A DNA stretch of 64,000 bases from Dickeya undicola (lineage in GTDB: Bacteria > Pseudomonadota > Gammaproteobacteria > Enterobacterales > Enterobacteriaceae): contig NZ_JSYG01000009.1 in NCBI RefSeq assembly GCF_000784735.1, forward strand, positions 223,499-287,498. The letters are read 5' to 3'. The translations under genes and the position numbers were made by a program. Each line of letters opens with the position of its first letter. Position 1 is the first letter of the stretch. Under the pieces are notes generated by a model that did not search any database, was not told where the DNA came from, and saw only the letters and a list, made by a program, of their open reading frames with translations. Shown here one piece after another: positions 18,435 to 29,286 of this stretch.

Positions 18435-19793
18435 ATGACTGATTCCACTGTTTCCACGCCGCGCGTACAACTGCGTAAAACATTGACCCTGGTTCCTGTC
18501 GTGATGATGGGCCTGGCCTACATGCAGCCGATGACGCTGTTTGATACCTTCGGTATCGTTTCCGGTCTGACCGATGGTCACGTTGCTACCGCATACGCGT
18601 TTGCACTGATTGCCATTCTGTTTACCGCGCTTAGCTACGGTAAGCTGGTGCGTCGCTTCCCGTCCGCTGGCTCAGCTTATACCTATGCCCAGAAAGCGAT
18701 TAGCCCAACAGTCGGCTTCATGGTGGGATGGTCGTCGTTGTTGGATTATCTGTTCATGCCGATGATCAACATCCTGCTGGCGAAAATCTATTTTGAAACG
18801 TTGATCCCAGGTATTCCGTCGTGGATCTTTGTGGTGCTGCTGGTTGGTTTCATGACGCTGTCCAACCTGCGCGGCATCAAAACCGTTGCCAACTTCAATA
18901 GCCTAATCGTTGTGCTGCAGGTCGCCGTGATGGTGGCTATCACCGGCATGGTCATTTATGGCGTGGCGCATGGCGAAGGTGCCGGTACGCTGACCAGCAG
19001 CCGTCCGTTCTGGTCTGATAATGCCCATGTGGTGCCGATGATCACTGGCGCAACGATCCTGTGCTTTTCGTTCCTCGGCTTTGACGGCATTAGTTCGCTG
19101 TCTGAAGAAACTAAAGACGCAGGCCGGGTGATTCCGAAAGCGATTTTTCTGACGGCGTTGCTGGGTGGTGTAATTTTCGTGCTGGTGTCCTACTTCCTAC
19201 AGCTCTACTTCCCGGATATTTCACGCTTTCAACATCCGGATGCCTCCCAGCCTGAAATCATGCTGTACGTGGCGGGTAAGACCTTCCAGTTTGGTATTCT
19301 GATTTTCTCCTGTGTCACTGTGCTAGCGTCTGGCATGGCCGCACATGCTGGCGTATCTCGCCTGATGTATGTCATGGGGCGGGACGGTGTCTTCCCTGAG
19401 CGCTTCTTCGGCTATGTCCATCCGCGCTGGCGGACTCCGGCGCTGAACGTACTGCTGGTCGGTGTTATCGCGCTGTCTGCCATCTCGTTCGATCTGGTGA
19501 CTGCGACGGCATTGATCAACTTCGGGGCGCTGGTCGCTTTCACCTTCGTCAATTTGTCGGTGATTTCTCAGTTCTACATTCGTGAGCGCCGTAACAAGAC
19601 GTTGAAAGACACCGTGAACTATCTGATTTTGCCGGTCATGGGCGCGTTGACTGTTGGGGCGCTGTGGCTGAATCTGGAAAGCACCTCAATGACGCTGGGG
19701 CTAGTGTGGGCCGCGATTGGCCTGCTATATCTGGCGTTTGTCACGCGCAGTTTCAGGCAGCCGGTGCCGCAGTACAACGAAGATCTGGCGTAA
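18435..19793 (+). CDS. plaP: Putrescine/amino-acid permease, PlaP-type (APC superfamily)
   Basis: The ATG at 18435 follows a perfect AGGAGG at 8 bases and gives 452 residues, the E. coli PlaP (YeeF) length. The protein has 12 hydrophobic segments of the APC superfamily, early [16 protein letters not shown] and [12 protein letters not shown], and a mid-region [19 protein letters not shown]. PlaP is a low-affinity putrescine importer linked to surface motility in E. coli. As in E. coli it lies near sbcB. PuuP-type importers are similar, so exact substrate is inferred. Confidence 0.88.
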   Translation: MTDSTVSTPRVQLRKTLTLVPVVMMGLAYMQPMTLFDTFGIVSGLTDGHVATAYAFALIAILFTALSYGKLVRRFPSAGSAYTYAQKAISPTVGFMVGWSSLLDYLFMPMINILLAKIYFETLIPGIPSWIFVVLLVGFMTLSNLRGIKTVANFNSLIVVLQVAVMVAITGMVIYGVAHGEGAGTLTSSRPFWSDNAHVVPMITGATILCFSFLGFDGISSLSEETKDAGRVIPKAIFLTALLGGVIFVLVSYFLQLYFPDISRFQHPDASQPEIMLYVAGKTFQFGILIFSCVTVLASGMAAHAGVSRLMYVMGRDGVFPERFFGYVHPRWRTPALNVLLVGVIALSAISFDLVTATALINFGALVAFTFVNLSVISQFYIRERRNKTLKDTVNYLILPVMGALTVGALWLNLESTSMTLGLVWAAIGLLYLAFVTRSFRQPVPQYNEDLA

Positions 19794-19810
19794 TGCGCTG
19801 ACTGATGATG

Positions 19811-19838
19811 ACAGGCTCCCGCGGGAGCCTGTTTTTTA
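19811..19838 (+). terminator. Terminator after plaP
   Basis: ACAGGCTCC (19811-19819) and GGAGCCTGT (19824-19832) form a perfect stem around CGCG, followed by six T. It separates plaP from the convergent sbcB. Confidence 0.9.
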
Positions 19839-19923
19839 TGTGTTAAAGCAACAGCAACGGAGAGATCGGTGTCACCGTGGCAGTAAGCACATGCTGTGTG
19901 CCCTGTTGCGATGTTGCCATGCT

Positions 19924-21354
19924 TCAGGCGACCAGCTGTTGGGCATAGGCAACCAGCGCTTTGAGTAGCGCGGTTTTTTTCTCGTCATCCGCGTACTGCT
20001 GATACAAGCTCTCCAACAAATCTGAATAAGACTGCAACCGCTCGGGGGTAAAGACCTCTCGGCGATGCGCCAGCCAGCGCTGCTGCTCTTGCTCATCAAG
20101 CGTGCCGGGGAAATTGCGCGCCCGGTAGCGGAACAGCAATTCCTCCACCCGGCGATCGGCAAACTGAAGATTCAGGGCCGGAAGGTGCTGGGGGTCAGTT
20201 TTACGGATAATGTCCATGGCGGCCCGGTCGGCGTCGCTGAAAAAACCATCGTACAGTTTCAGGTCCACATCCGTCGCCGCTTCAAACGGCGGGGCATCAG
20301 CAAACAGCGCCACCACTTTCTCCCGTACGCTGCCATGCTGACGCAGCAACTGTAGATTGTTCAGGCAGTGCTGACGGTCAATACCCAGCCGCTCAGCATC
20401 TTCCGGGCGCAGTGTGCTGGCTGGTGCCAGAACCGGACATTTATTGATATGCACCAGTTTGACAGGCACCGGTGATTCATCTTCCGCCAGCAGCGCACGG
20501 CGGGTATAAAGCCGGGTGCGCAGTTCATCCGCATTCAGTTCCAGCAGTGGCTGAATGTCGCCTGCCAGATCGCAGACGATGACCGCGTTACGGTTATCCG
20601 GATGCCAGGCCAGCGGCACAATCCAGCTAGTATTACCGCGCGCTGCGCCAAACATGCCGGAAACGTGCACCAGCGGTTTCATTTGCGGAATATCGATTAA
20701 CGCGCTGACTTTGTTCTTGTTACGCAACGTATAGAGATAGTCGAACAATTTCGGCTGCGATTGTTTGAGCAGGCGCGCCATGGCGATAGTGGCATACACA
20801 TCCGACATGGCGTCGTGCGCCTGAGTGTGTTCAACGCCATTGGCGCGCGTCAGGTGTTCCAGCCTGAAACTGGGAAAACCGTCATCGTTTTCCGGCCAGA
20901 CTATGCCGTCTGGGCGTAAGGCATAGCACGCCCGCAGCATATCCAGTAAATCCCAGCGGGAATTACCGTTTTGCCAACTATAGGCATAAGGGTCGTAGAA
21001 GTTGCGATAGAACAGATTCCGACTGACTTCGTCATCAAACCGAATGTTGTTGTATCCCATGATGCAGGTGCCCGGCACACTGAAGGCGTCATGGATATGA
21101 CGGGCGAATGCCACTTCGCGCATCCCACGATTTTGCGCCACCTGCGGTGTGATGCCGGTAATCATCACCGCTTCCGGGTCGGGTAGATAATCGTCGGTTG
21201 GTTGACAGTAGATCACTACCGGCTCGCCAATCACATTAAAATTCAAATCGGTACGGACACCAGCGAACTGCGCTGGACGATCTTTGGCTGGATGCTTGCC
21301 AAAGGTTTCATAGTCATGAATGAAAAAAGTGGGTTCGGTGTGTTGATTTTGCAC
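19924..21354 (-). CDS. sbcB: Exodeoxyribonuclease I
   Basis: The start is taken as GTG at 21354, preceded by AGAGAG, giving 476 residues against 475 in E. coli; the open frame extends to 21456 but without family similarity. The N-terminal DEDD exonuclease domain shows FFIHDYETFG (Asp/Glu pair), GYNNIRFDDEV and HDAMSDVYAT, followed by the SH3-like and C-terminal helical domains. ExoI degrades single-stranded DNA 3' to 5', acting in mismatch repair and recombination. Convergent with plaP. Confidence 0.94.
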   Translation of the reverse strand: MQNQHTEPTFFIHDYETFGKHPAKDRPAQFAGVRTDLNFNVIGEPVVIYCQPTDDYLPDPEAVMITGITPQVAQNRGMREVAFARHIHDAFSVPGTCIMGYNNIRFDDEVSRNLFYRNFYDPYAYSWQNGNSRWDLLDMLRACYALRPDGIVWPENDDGFPSFRLEHLTRANGVEHTQAHDAMSDVYATIAMARLLKQSQPKLFDYLYTLRNKNKVSALIDIPQMKPLVHVSGMFGAARGNTSWIVPLAWHPDNRNAVIVCDLAGDIQPLLELNADELRTRLYTRRALLAEDESPVPVKLVHINKCPVLAPASTLRPEDAERLGIDRQHCLNNLQLLRQHGSVREKVVALFADAPPFEAATDVDLKLYDGFFSDADRAAMDIIRKTDPQHLPALNLQFADRRVEELLFRYRARNFPGTLDEQEQQRWLAHRREVFTPERLQSYSDLLESLYQQYADDEKKTALLKALVAYAQQLVA

Positions 21355-21904
21355 GGTTTCTCTCTGTTCAGCCTGGCGACGGCAAGCGCTGGTAAACCAG
21401 TCATACTGCCGCGAAGCACGTTTGTCACCGTCGGTTTTGCCCGGCGGAAAGGCCATGCGGAACGGCTCGCCAGTTTAAGGGCAACTCATCGTTCTTTCAG
21501 TAAAAACGGTGACGGACAACACAAAGCCGTCATGGTAAACCATCCTGTTGTCTGACAGAAGCTAGCATGTGTGATGCGATGTGGTGTTGAATCGAGTCAG
21601 GTGCAATCGGAGCGCGGGAGTGATAGGGTGCACATAAAGACAACGATTGCATCGATGATAGGGGAAAACCACCTTGTCGACGATAGTGGCTAACCTGTAT
21701 GGTGAGTCTATGTTCCGCCATGATGTACGTCGCTGGTATCGCTCACACAGTGTTATCAGAGCAAAGATTGTTATCAAGGCAACGATTGTTATCAAGGCGA
21801 CGATTGTTATCAGGGCGGAGGACGATGCGCATTATTGTGGGATATAGCCCGGAGTAGCGCGGTCTTCGCATAACGAATTTTGATCGTTAAGTAAGGGTAG
21901 AAAA
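21355..21904. other. Intergenic region between sbcB and tmaR
   Basis: This 550-bp stretch carries the divergent upstream regions of sbcB and tmaR. The only clear structure is an 18-bp tandem repeat at 21752-21811. Short open frames on both strands show no RBS and no recognisable product. Confidence 0.6.
21752..21811. repeat. 18-bp tandem repeat upstream of tmaR (three units plus partial)
   Basis: Units GTTATCAGAGCAAAGATT (21752-21769), GTTATCAAGGCAACGATT (21770-21787) and GTTATCAAGGCGACGATT (21788-21805) are followed by GTTATCAGGGCG. The array ends about 90 bases before the tmaR start, so it lies in the likely promoter or leader. Confidence 0.85.
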
Positions 21905-22243
21905 ATGGAGAAGGGTAACACTAAACCATGTTTCCAGGATGTGCTGGAATTCGTGCGTATGTTCCGTCGCAAGAACAAGTTGCAGCGTGAAATTGCGGAT
22001 AATGAAAAGAAAGTCCGTGATAACCAGAAACGTGTGCTGCTGTTGGATAACCTGAGCGAGTACATCAAGCCGGGTATGTCGATTGAAGATATCCAGAACA
22101 TTATTGCCAACATGCGTAGCGACTATGAGGACCGTGTAGATGAATACATCATCAAAAACGCGGAACTGTCAAAAGAACGCCGCGAACTGTCCCGTAAAAT
22201 CAAGGAAATGGGTGAAATCAAACCGCCGGTAGAGGCGAAATAA
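21905..22243 (+). CDS. tmaR: PTS-system regulator TmaR (UPF0265)
   Basis: The 112-residue, highly charged and mostly helical protein matches YeeX/TmaR of E. coli (109 residues), with a coiled-coil from about residue 20 and [19 protein letters not shown]. In E. coli TmaR clusters at the pole and sequesters Enzyme I of the sugar phosphotransferase system. It is monocistronic, with its own terminator. Confidence 0.92.
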   Translation: MEKGNTKPCFQDVLEFVRMFRRKNKLQREIADNEKKVRDNQKRVLLLDNLSEYIKPGMSIEDIQNIIANMRSDYEDRVDEYIIKNAELSKERRELSRKIKEMGEIKPPVEAK

Positions 22244-22254
22244 TTTCACTGACA

Positions 22255-22285
22255 ATCAGGGCCGACTTCCGGCCCTGATGCTTTT
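22255..22285 (+). terminator. Terminator after tmaR
   Basis: ATCAGGGCCG (22255-22264) and CGGCCCTGAT (22270-22279) form a perfect 10-bp stem with a 5-base loop, followed by GCTTTTGG. It is 12 bases past the tmaR stop. Confidence 0.85.
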
Positions 22286-22314
22286 GGCGGCGGGTGAGTA
22301 TTCAGGCCGCCTGT

Positions 22315-22680
22315 CTATGATTGACTCATCACGATTTCTGACACCAGTGCGTTTTTCTGCTTCATGCAGTCGCGCCATGCGCTGCCTGTCTCGCCCTTAT
22401 CCAGCGCGTCTGCGTTGATGGCGGGGATCTCTCGCACCTGTGTGTCGATGATCTTGCCCCCTCCAGTCGTGTCGATAGTCTGGTTTTTGATGTAATACCG
22501 CGTTATTACCCGATATTTCCCATCAAGGTGCTTTACCTGTGCCAGTAAATCGGTGGTGCACTCGTTGGCGGCAAGAGCCACATGCCGAAAGGCACTATCT
22601 GCCGGTTCGTTGCGTGGTGCCATTGAGCAGGCGGACAACGCCAATACACTGAAGATGAGAATGCTGTTTTTATCCGTCAT
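22315..22680 (-). CDS. Small predicted lipoprotein of unknown function
   Basis: From the ATG at 22680 (MTDKNSILIFSVLALSACSM) the product is 121 residues with a type II signal peptide whose lipobox is LSAC, Cys at residue 18. The mature part has two further Cys (NECTTD and WRDCMKQK) that could form a disulfide. A longer frame begins at 22740, but its extra residues would hide the signal peptide. I do not recognise the family. It lies between tmaR and comEC, convergent with tmaR. Confidence 0.75.
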   Translation of the reverse strand: MTDKNSILIFSVLALSACSMAPRNEPADSAFRHVALAANECTTDLLAQVKHLDGKYRVITRYYIKNQTIDTTGGGKIIDTQVREIPAINADALDKGETGSAWRDCMKQKNALVSEIVMSQS

Positions 22681-23013
22681 AGGACAATGTTTCCTTCCAT
22701 TTTTTGCCAATAGTTCGTGGCATATCCCTGTTTGAGCCACGACTAGTCATAACCGCCAGATGTGGTCTGATGCATACCATTCAATGAACCGCTTCTGCTT
22801 GTCAATACGAGAATCGACGGTCCGATGTCGTGCTCGTGTCACCTCGCAGCGTTATTGCAATAGATTGCAACCGTTGCGGTTGTTTGCGTAACCGATTCCG
22901 GGTTTTCCATGCGCTACTTTTGCCAGTGCATCGGGGTTGGCACACTGCATCCCAGTCAGGATGACCACCGGGAATCGGTAATAACGGGTGAGGGATAAGC
23001 CATCAGAATTTCA
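22681..23013. other. Intergenic region before comEC
   Basis: This 333-bp stretch separates the lipoprotein gene from comEC. No gene, terminator or clear repeat was seen apart from small inverted repeats near 22870-22885. In E. coli, ihfB and rpsA precede this operon; they are absent here. Confidence 0.5.
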
Positions 23014-25260
23014 TTGAATCAACTGGCTGTGACGTTGATAACGGGCCCGTTGTTATTGCTGATATTACCGACGTTACCGGATAGCGGCTCTTTGGTGTGG
23101 TGGCTACCTGTATTGTGGCTACTTAAGACGCGCTTCTATCCCGTTGGGTTGGTGGCGTTAGGGGTGATCTGGAGCCTCGACAGTGGCCGAGTGATATTGA
23201 ATCAGGTGGAACAGTTTACCCAGCGACCGGTGACGGCAAGGGTTGGCGTCAGTAGCGTCCGATTTGCGCAGGCGGATGCCGGGCAAGTCGTAGTACGCGT
23301 GTGGGAGATCAACGGGCGTTGGGTGTTTCCACCGCTTTATGCGCGCTTGGATGCGCAACCGCAGATGGCAAACTGGTGCGGTGGGCAGCAGTGGGAGGCT
23401 CGGTTGCGGTTACGTCCGGTACACAGTCGGTTGAACGAGGGCGGTTTTGACCGGCAGCGTTGGGCGCTGGCTAAAGCACAGCCACTGACCGGTCGGATAC
23501 TTTCCGCCTCCGTGCTGAAGGCAGAATGCGGTTTGCGCCAGCGTCTGGTTGCGCAGGTGGAACGGCAAACACGGTCGTTGCCGTGGCAATCGATAATACT
23601 GGCGCTGGCGATCGGTGAGATGACGCTGGTGGAGAATGACATTCTCGACGTGCTTCGGCAAACCGGCATCATGCACCTGATGGCGATATCGGGATTGCAT
23701 ATCGTGCTGGCGGCCTTGTCGGGCTGGGGCGTGGTTCGTGCGGTGCACTATTTGTTGCCGGTTCATTGGATTGAGCATCGTGTGCCGTTATGGTGTGGGT
23801 TGTGCTGCGCTTGGGGATATGTCTGGTTGTCGGGTGGGAACCCACCAGCGATAAGGGCTGCGTTGGCGTTATCATGCTGGACGTTGCTAAGGATACGCGG
23901 TGTCTCGGTTTCATCATGGCAGGTATGGTTATGGTGCGTAGCGCTGATTCTGGTGACTGATCCGTTGAGCGTGTTATCGGACAGCTTCTGGCTTTCTGCG
24001 CTGGCGGTCGCCGCCCTGATTTTCTGGTATCAGTGGGCACCGCTACCGACGCATCTGCAACGACCCAAACGTTGGGTATGGCTGCGCGGATTACATTTGC
24101 AGATGGGAATCACCCTGTTGTTGATGCCGCTACAAGTGTGGCTGTTTCACGGCGTCAGCTTGAGTTCACTACCGGCCAATCTGTGGGCGGTGCCACTGGT
24201 ATCGTTTATTACTACCCCGTTAATTTTGCTGGCATTGCCACTGATGGTTATCCCGATGGCGGCACAAGGTGTGTGGTGGCTGGCTGATCGTTCGCTGGCA
24301 CTGGTTTTCCTACCGTTGCAGGCGATACCGCCAGGCTGGTTGTCGCTGGGTGAAAATGTGGTGCCTTACAGTGTGGCGGGATGGCTGGCTGTCATCGTCT
24401 GGCGTTTTGCCTGGTGGCGAGCTTATCCGCTCAGTCTGCTGGCGCTGGTACTGATAGTGGCGTTGCGGCCTAAATCGCCTGCGCCATCCTGGCGGGTTGA
24501 CATGCTGGATGTCGGTCACGGGTTGGCGGTGGTCATTGAACGACAGGGCAAAGCCTGGCTGTATGATACCGGTCCCGGCTGGGACGGCGGCAATATGGCT
24601 GACCGCGAAATCGTGCCTTACCTTAAATGGCGAGGATTACAACTGGAGGGGATTATCCTCAGTCATAGCCATCTGGATCACCGTGGTGGACTTGAGGCAT
24701 TACAGCGCGCGTTTTCGCCTGTCCCGGTATACAGTCCGTTGCTTGAACCAGAGCACCGACCTTGCGTACAAGGTGAACGATGGCATTGGCAAGGGTTGAC
24801 GTTCAGCGTTATCTGGCCGCCGTTGCGGGTGCGTGAAGCGGGTAATCATGATTCTTGCGTCGTAAGGGTGGACGATGGGCGCTATCGGGTACTGCTGACG
24901 GGCGATTTGGAGCATGAAGATGAAGCCATACTGCTGCGAACTCAACGTGAAATGCTGGCGGCGGATATCCTGCAGGTGCCGCATCATGGGAGTGCCACGT
25001 CATCATCACCACCATTTTTACGGGCGGTGGGCGCGGGGCAGGCACTGTCGTCCAACTCCCGCTACAATCCGTGGCGTTTACCGTCTGTCAGTGTCAGGCG
25101 TCGTTACCATCAGCGTGGGGATAATTGGCACGATACTGCCAGTGATGGGCAACTGAGTGTGCGTTTTTTCGACGAAGGCATCGAAATGTTGCGCTACCGG
25201 GGTGAAATATCTCCCCGCTGGTATCATCAGTGGTTTGGCGCTTACCGGGATAATGAGTAA
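23014..25260 (+). CDS. comEC: ComEC/Rec2-family DNA internalisation protein (YcaI)
   Basis: The 748-residue polytopic inner-membrane protein has an N-terminal OB-like periplasmic segment, the competence core ([11 protein letters not shown], then several TM helices) and a C-terminal metallo-beta-lactamase-like domain with [10 protein letters not shown] and the metal motif [10 protein letters not shown] (about residue 550), plus [10 protein letters not shown]. In competent bacteria ComEC forms the channel for single-stranded DNA uptake. The start is uncertain: TTG 23014 matches the YcaI length but lacks a close RBS. It precedes msbA as in E. coli. Confidence 0.9.
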   Translation: MNQLAVTLITGPLLLLILPTLPDSGSLVWWLPVLWLLKTRFYPVGLVALGVIWSLDSGRVILNQVEQFTQRPVTARVGVSSVRFAQADAGQVVVRVWEINGRWVFPPLYARLDAQPQMANWCGGQQWEARLRLRPVHSRLNEGGFDRQRWALAKAQPLTGRILSASVLKAECGLRQRLVAQVERQTRSLPWQSIILALAIGEMTLVENDILDVLRQTGIMHLMAISGLHIVLAALSGWGVVRAVHYLLPVHWIEHRVPLWCGLCCAWGYVWLSGGNPPAIRAALALSCWTLLRIRGVSVSSWQVWLWCVALILVTDPLSVLSDSFWLSALAVAALIFWYQWAPLPTHLQRPKRWVWLRGLHLQMGITLLLMPLQVWLFHGVSLSSLPANLWAVPLVSFITTPLILLALPLMVIPMAAQGVWWLADRSLALVFLPLQAIPPGWLSLGENVVPYSVAGWLAVIVWRFAWWRAYPLSLLALVLIVALRPKSPAPSWRVDMLDVGHGLAVVIERQGKAWLYDTGPGWDGGNMADREIVPYLKWRGLQLEGIILSHSHLDHRGGLEALQRAFSPVPVYSPLLEPEHRPCVQGERWHWQGLTFSVIWPPLRVREAGNHDSCVVRVDDGRYRVLLTGDLEHEDEAILLRTQREMLAADILQVPHHGSATSSSPPFLRAVGAGQALSSNSRYNPWRLPSVSVRRRYHQRGDNWHDTASDGQLSVRFFDEGIEMLRYRGEISPRWYHQWFGAYRDNE

Positions 25261-25298
25261 TAATAGACGGCTATTTATCAAAGGCTCAGGTTTATTGC

Positions 25299-27047
25299 AT
25301 GATTAATGATAAAGATCTCTCCACGTGGCAGACGTTTCGTCGCCTATGGCCGATGATCTCCCCTTATAAGGCCGGGCTTGCCGTCGCGGCGGTGGCGCTG
25401 GTGATTAACGCCGCTGGCGATACGCTGATGCTGTCCCTGCTCAAGCCATTGCTGGATGATGGATTCGGCAAGGCGGATCGAAGTGTGATGGTGTGGATGC
25501 CGTTGGCTATTATCGGGCTGATGATTATGCGCGGTATCTCCAGCTATATTTCCAGTTATTGTGTGGCCTGGGTATCGGGCAAAGTGGTCATGAACATGCG
25601 CCGTCGCCTGTTCGGCCACATCATGGGGATGCCGGTTTCATTCTTCGATCAACAGTCTACCGGGACGCTGCTTTCCCGCATCACCTACGACTCTGAACAG
25701 GTAGCGTCGTCGTCGTCAAATGCGCTGGTTACCGTGGTCAGGGAAGGCGCATCGATTATTGGTCTGTTCGTGCTGATGTTCTGGTACAGCTGGCAGTTGT
25801 CACTGATTTTGATCGTCATCGCGCCGTTCGTTTCTTACAGTATGCGTGTGGTGTCCAAGCGTTTTCGCAGCATCAGTAAAAACATGCAGAACACGATGGG
25901 GCAGGTGACGACCAGTGCCGAGCAGATGTTGAAAGGGCATAAGGAAGTGTTGATTTTCGGCGGGCAGAAAGTCGAAGAAGGACGCTTCAACCAGGTCAGT
26001 AACCGTATGCGGCAGCAGGGCATGAAAATGGTGTCTGCGTCAGCCATTTCTGATCCCGTGGTGCAGTTTATCGCCTCGCTGGCGTTGGCCTTCGTGCTGT
26101 ATGCGGCCAGTTTTGAGAGCGTGATGAAGGCATTGACGCCGGGTACTATCACGGTGGTGTTTTCCTCCATGTTCACCCTGATGCGTCCACTGAAGTCACT
26201 GACTAACGTCAATTCCCAGTTCCAGCGTGGTATGGCTGCTTGTCAGACACTGTTCGCCATTCTGGACACCGAGCAGGAAAAAGACAGCGGAACACGCGTA
26301 CTGGATCGCGCTCAGGGCGATGTAGAGTTCCGTAATGTTAATTTTGCATACCCTGGCAAGGAAACTCTGGCGCTTAAAAACGTTAGCCTACGGATTCCAC
26401 CGGGTAAAACCGTAGCGCTGGTGGGGCGTTCCGGATCAGGTAAGTCGACTATCGCCAACCTTATCACTCGGTTTTACGATATCCAGTCTGGTGAGATTCT
26501 GCTGGATGGGCATGACCTGCGCGATTACACGCTACCGTCATTGCGTAGCCAGGTTGCGTTAGTGTCCCAGAACGTCCATCTGTTCAATGATACGATTGCC
26601 AACAATATCGCGTATGCCCGTGGTGATCGCTATAGCCGCGAAGATATCGAGCGTGCCGCTCAAATGGCTCATGCGATGGATTTCATTGGCAAATTAGAGC
26701 AAGGCCTGGATACGGTGATTGGCGAAAACGGTGTGTTGCTGTCTGGTGGGCAGCGTCAACGTATTGCGATTGCCCGTGCACTGCTGCGTGATTGTCCGAT
26801 TCTGGTATTGGATGAGGCCACCTCGGCGCTGGATACTGAGTCAGAGCGTGCCATTCAGGCGGCGCTGGACGAACTACAGAAAAACCGTACCGCATTGGTG
26901 ATCGCCCACCGATTATCGACCATTGAGAAGGCAGACGAAATTCTGGTGGTGGAAGACGGGCAGATCATCGAACGTGGTCAGCACGCTGAATTGCTGGCCC
27001 GAAACGGGGCGTATGCCCAGCTGCACAAATTGCAGTTTGGCGCATGA
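25299..27047 (+). CDS. msbA: Lipid A flippase, ABC transporter MsbA
   Basis: The 582-residue half-transporter equals E. coli MsbA in length. Six N-terminal TM helices (about 1-325) are followed by an ATPase domain with Walker [10 protein letters not shown], signature LSGGQRQRI and Walker [13 protein letters not shown]. MsbA flips lipid A-core across the inner membrane and is essential. Its stop overlaps the lpxK start (ATGA), coupling the two lipid A genes. Confidence 0.97.
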   Translation: MINDKDLSTWQTFRRLWPMISPYKAGLAVAAVALVINAAGDTLMLSLLKPLLDDGFGKADRSVMVWMPLAIIGLMIMRGISSYISSYCVAWVSGKVVMNMRRRLFGHIMGMPVSFFDQQSTGTLLSRITYDSEQVASSSSNALVTVVREGASIIGLFVLMFWYSWQLSLILIVIAPFVSYSMRVVSKRFRSISKNMQNTMGQVTTSAEQMLKGHKEVLIFGGQKVEEGRFNQVSNRMRQQGMKMVSASAISDPVVQFIASLALAFVLYAASFESVMKALTPGTITVVFSSMFTLMRPLKSLTNVNSQFQRGMAACQTLFAILDTEQEKDSGTRVLDRAQGDVEFRNVNFAYPGKETLALKNVSLRIPPGKTVALVGRSGSGKSTIANLITRFYDIQSGEILLDGHDLRDYTLPSLRSQVALVSQNVHLFNDTIANNIAYARGDRYSREDIERAAQMAHAMDFIGKLEQGLDTVIGENGVLLSGGQRQRIAIARALLRDCPILVLDEATSALDTESERAIQAALDELQKNRTALVIAHRLSTIEKADEILVVEDGQIIERGQHAELLARNGAYAQLHKLQFGA

Positions 27048-28057
27048 TTGAACGCATCTGGTCGGGGCGCTCCCCGTTGTACTGGCTGTTGCTGCCGTTA
27101 TCGTTACTTTATGGCCTGATTAGCCATCTTATCCGGCTGAGTTACCGTTGCGGCTGGCGGAATGTGTGGCGAGCACCTGTGCCGGTGGTCGTGGTAGGCA
27201 ACCTGACCGCTGGTGGTAACGGCAAAACACCGGTGGTGATCTGGCTGGTAGAGCAGTTACAACAGCAAGGGTATCGCGTCGGGGTGGTATCGCGTGGTTA
27301 TGGCGGTAAGGCCGAGCGCTATCCGTTGCGGGTTACCGATGAGGTGACCACCGCACAGGCTGGTGATGAGCCGGTGCTGATTTACCAGCGTACTGGTGCG
27401 CCGGTCGCTGTAGCACCCAATCGGCGTGATGCAGTATCAGCGTTGCTGACACATCAGCCGCTGGATGTCATCGTGACCGATGATGGCTTGCAACATTACG
27501 CGCTGGCACGGGATATGGAGCTGGTGGTGGTGGATGGTGTGCGCCGCTTTGGCAATGGCTGGTGGCTGCCAGCCGGGCCGATGCGGGAGCGGGCTTCGCG
27601 TCTGCGTTCGGTTGATGCTGTTATTGTGAATGGCGGTGAGGCACAAAGTGGTGAAATCGCTATGCAGCTCACGGCGGGAGACGCGGTTAATCTGCTGACC
27701 GGAGAACGCCGTCTGGTATCAACACTGCCTCCGCTAGTCGCCATGGCGGGGATCGGCCACCCACCGCGCTTTTTTGCTACGCTGAAAGCGCTGGGAAGCA
27801 CCGTGGTGCGTGAAGTGGCGTTCGCTGACCATCAGCATTGGCAACCGGAAGAATTACAGGCACTGACCGATAATGACCAGCAGCCCCTGATCATGACGGA
27901 AAAGGATGCGGTGAAATGTCGCACTTTTGCTTGTGCCAACTGGTGGTATTTACCGGTTGATGCCGTATTGTCAGCACCAGAGTCGGCGTTACTGTTACAG
28001 CGTCTGACGCATCTGATTGATGCACATCGCGTGTCGCGTCAGACTGAAACCGGTTGA
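27044..28057 (+). CDS. lpxK: Tetraacyldisaccharide 4'-kinase
   Basis: The 337-residue LpxK has an N-terminal membrane-associated helix ([16 protein letters not shown]) and a P-loop [12 protein letters not shown]. It phosphorylates the 4' position of the disaccharide precursor to make lipid IVA. It overlaps msbA by four bases and is followed 40 bases later by ycaR. Confidence 0.96.
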   Translation: MIERIWSGRSPLYWLLLPLSLLYGLISHLIRLSYRCGWRNVWRAPVPVVVVGNLTAGGNGKTPVVIWLVEQLQQQGYRVGVVSRGYGGKAERYPLRVTDEVTTAQAGDEPVLIYQRTGAPVAVAPNRRDAVSALLTHQPLDVIVTDDGLQHYALARDMELVVVDGVRRFGNGWWLPAGPMRERASRLRSVDAVIVNGGEAQSGEIAMQLTAGDAVNLLTGERRLVSTLPPLVAMAGIGHPPRFFATLKALGSTVVREVAFADHQHWQPEELQALTDNDQQPLIMTEKDAVKCRTFACANWWYLPVDAVLSAPESALLLQRLTHLIDAHRVSRQTETG

Positions 28058-28097
28058 ACGGCTATATTTTTGATAATCGCTTCTTGATGGAGGAAGC

Positions 28098-28280
28098 ATG
28101 GATCATCGTTTGCTTGAAATCGTGGCTTGCCCAGTGTGTAACGGGCGGCTGATTTTTGACAAAGAAAAACAGGAACTGATTTGCAAAGTCGAAGGGTTGG
28201 CTTACCCGGTGCGGGACGGCATTCCTGTTCTGCTGGAAAATGAAGCCCGCACGTTGGCACCGGATGAGATCGCACAATGA
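28098..28280 (+). CDS. ycaR: Trm112-like small protein YcaR
   Basis: The 60-residue protein has the UPF0434/Trm112-like pattern, with a Cys pair in VACPVCNG and a C-terminal [11 protein letters not shown]. Other enterobacterial members lie in the same place between lpxK and kdsB. Function is unknown. GGAGG-like sequence precedes the ATG. It overlaps kdsB by four bases. Confidence 0.92.
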   Translation: MDHRLLEIVACPVCNGRLIFDKEKQELICKVEGLAYPVRDGIPVLLENEARTLAPDEIAQ

Positions 28281-29029
28281 CGTTTACCGCAATTATTCCT
28301 GCCCGCTATGCCTCCACCCGGTTACCGGGTAAGCCGCTGGCGGATATTCATGGCAAGCCGATGGTGGTGCACGTGATGGAGCGCGCCCGCGAGTCCGGTG
28401 CCAGCCGTGTAGTGGTGGCAACCGATCACCCCGATGTTGCTCGTGCTATTGAACTGGCGGGGGGTGAAGTTTGCCTGACTAGCCCGGACCATAACTCAGG
28501 TACTGAGCGGTTGGCTGAGGTTATCGACCGTTACGGCTTTGCGGATGATGAAATTATTGTCAACGTACAGGGCGATGAGCCGCTGATTCCGCCGGTGATT
28601 ATCCGTCAGGTTGCCGATAATCTGGCAGGTAGCCGTGCGGGTATGGCTACGCTGGCGGTGCCGATTACCACCAGTGAAGAAGCGTTTAATCCGAACGCGG
28701 TAAAAGTAGTGACGGATGCCGAAGGGTATGCGCTTTACTTCTCGCGAGCCACGATTCCGTGGGAGCGGGATCGGTTTGCCGAATCCCGTGACGCTATTGG
28801 CGATCATTTCCTGCGTCATATCGGGATTTATGCCTACCGTGCTGGGTTTATTCGTCGCTATGTAGGCTGGGCACCCAGCCAACTGGAGAAAATCGAAATG
28901 CTGGAGCAATTACGTGTGCTTTGGTATGGCGAAAAAATTCATGTGGCCGTCGCCAAAGAAGTGCCGAGCGTAGGGGTGGATACACCGGAAGATCTGGCTC
29001 GTGTTAGAGCGGTGATGTCGGCAGACTGA
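28277..29029 (+). CDS. kdsB: 3-deoxy-manno-octulosonate cytidylyltransferase (CMP-KDO synthetase)
   Basis: The 250-residue KdsB begins [20 protein letters not shown], the CTP-binding signature, and contains NVQGDEPLI. It activates KDO as CMP-KDO for the LPS inner core. Last gene of the comEC-msbA-lpxK-ycaR-kdsB run, followed by a terminator. Confidence 0.97.
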   Translation: MTFTAIIPARYASTRLPGKPLADIHGKPMVVHVMERARESGASRVVVATDHPDVARAIELAGGEVCLTSPDHNSGTERLAEVIDRYGFADDEIIVNVQGDEPLIPPVIIRQVADNLAGSRAGMATLAVPITTSEEAFNPNAVKVVTDAEGYALYFSRATIPWERDRFAESRDAIGDHFLRHIGIYAYRAGFIRRYVGWAPSQLEKIEMLEQLRVLWYGEKIHVAVAKEVPSVGVDTPEDLARVRAVMSAD

Positions 29030-29057
29030 TTTCGGAATTTCACGAGTCTTCTCGATA

Positions 29058-29091
29058 AGCGTATTCGCGGTTGGCGTATACGCTTTTTTTT
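29058..29091 (+). terminator. Terminator after kdsB
   Basis: AGCGTAT (29058-29064) pairs with ATACGCT (29078-29084) around a 13-base loop and is followed by a run of eight or more T. It lies 29 bases past the kdsB stop. Confidence 0.8.
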
Positions 29092-29167
29092 ATCTCACAG
29101 ATTGCCGGCTATCAGTAAAGCCGGGAAATACGCTACTCACCCGCCGCTATTGTTATGCTACCCATGG

Positions 29168-29286
29168 TATATACCCATCATACTTCAAGTCGCTGGTCTG
29201 TTGGCTGCGTTACAAGGCTCATTCTGCGCCTTGCCCTAAAGGGCCAACGCGTCGTGTTGTCCCGCAACTCGAATTATTTAGGGTAT
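29168..29286. repeat. ERIC-derived repeat lacking the central core
   Basis: TATATACCCATCATACTTCA at the left end and ACTCGAATTATTTAGGGTAT at the right end match the ends of the complete element at 47567-47765. The middle shared block TACAAGGCTCATTCTG and the CCTTGCCCTAAAGGGCCAAC segment are also shared. The typical ERIC core (CACTTAC...GTAAGCTCCTGGGG) is absent, so this is an internally deleted or variant copy. The rest of 29030-29433 holds the kdsB terminator and the A+T-rich upstream region of the pectate lyase gene. Confidence 0.8.

Noticed and set aside
21752..21811. CRISPR-like repeats
   Set aside because: The units are contiguous with no spacers and no cas genes are present; this is a simple tandem repeat.
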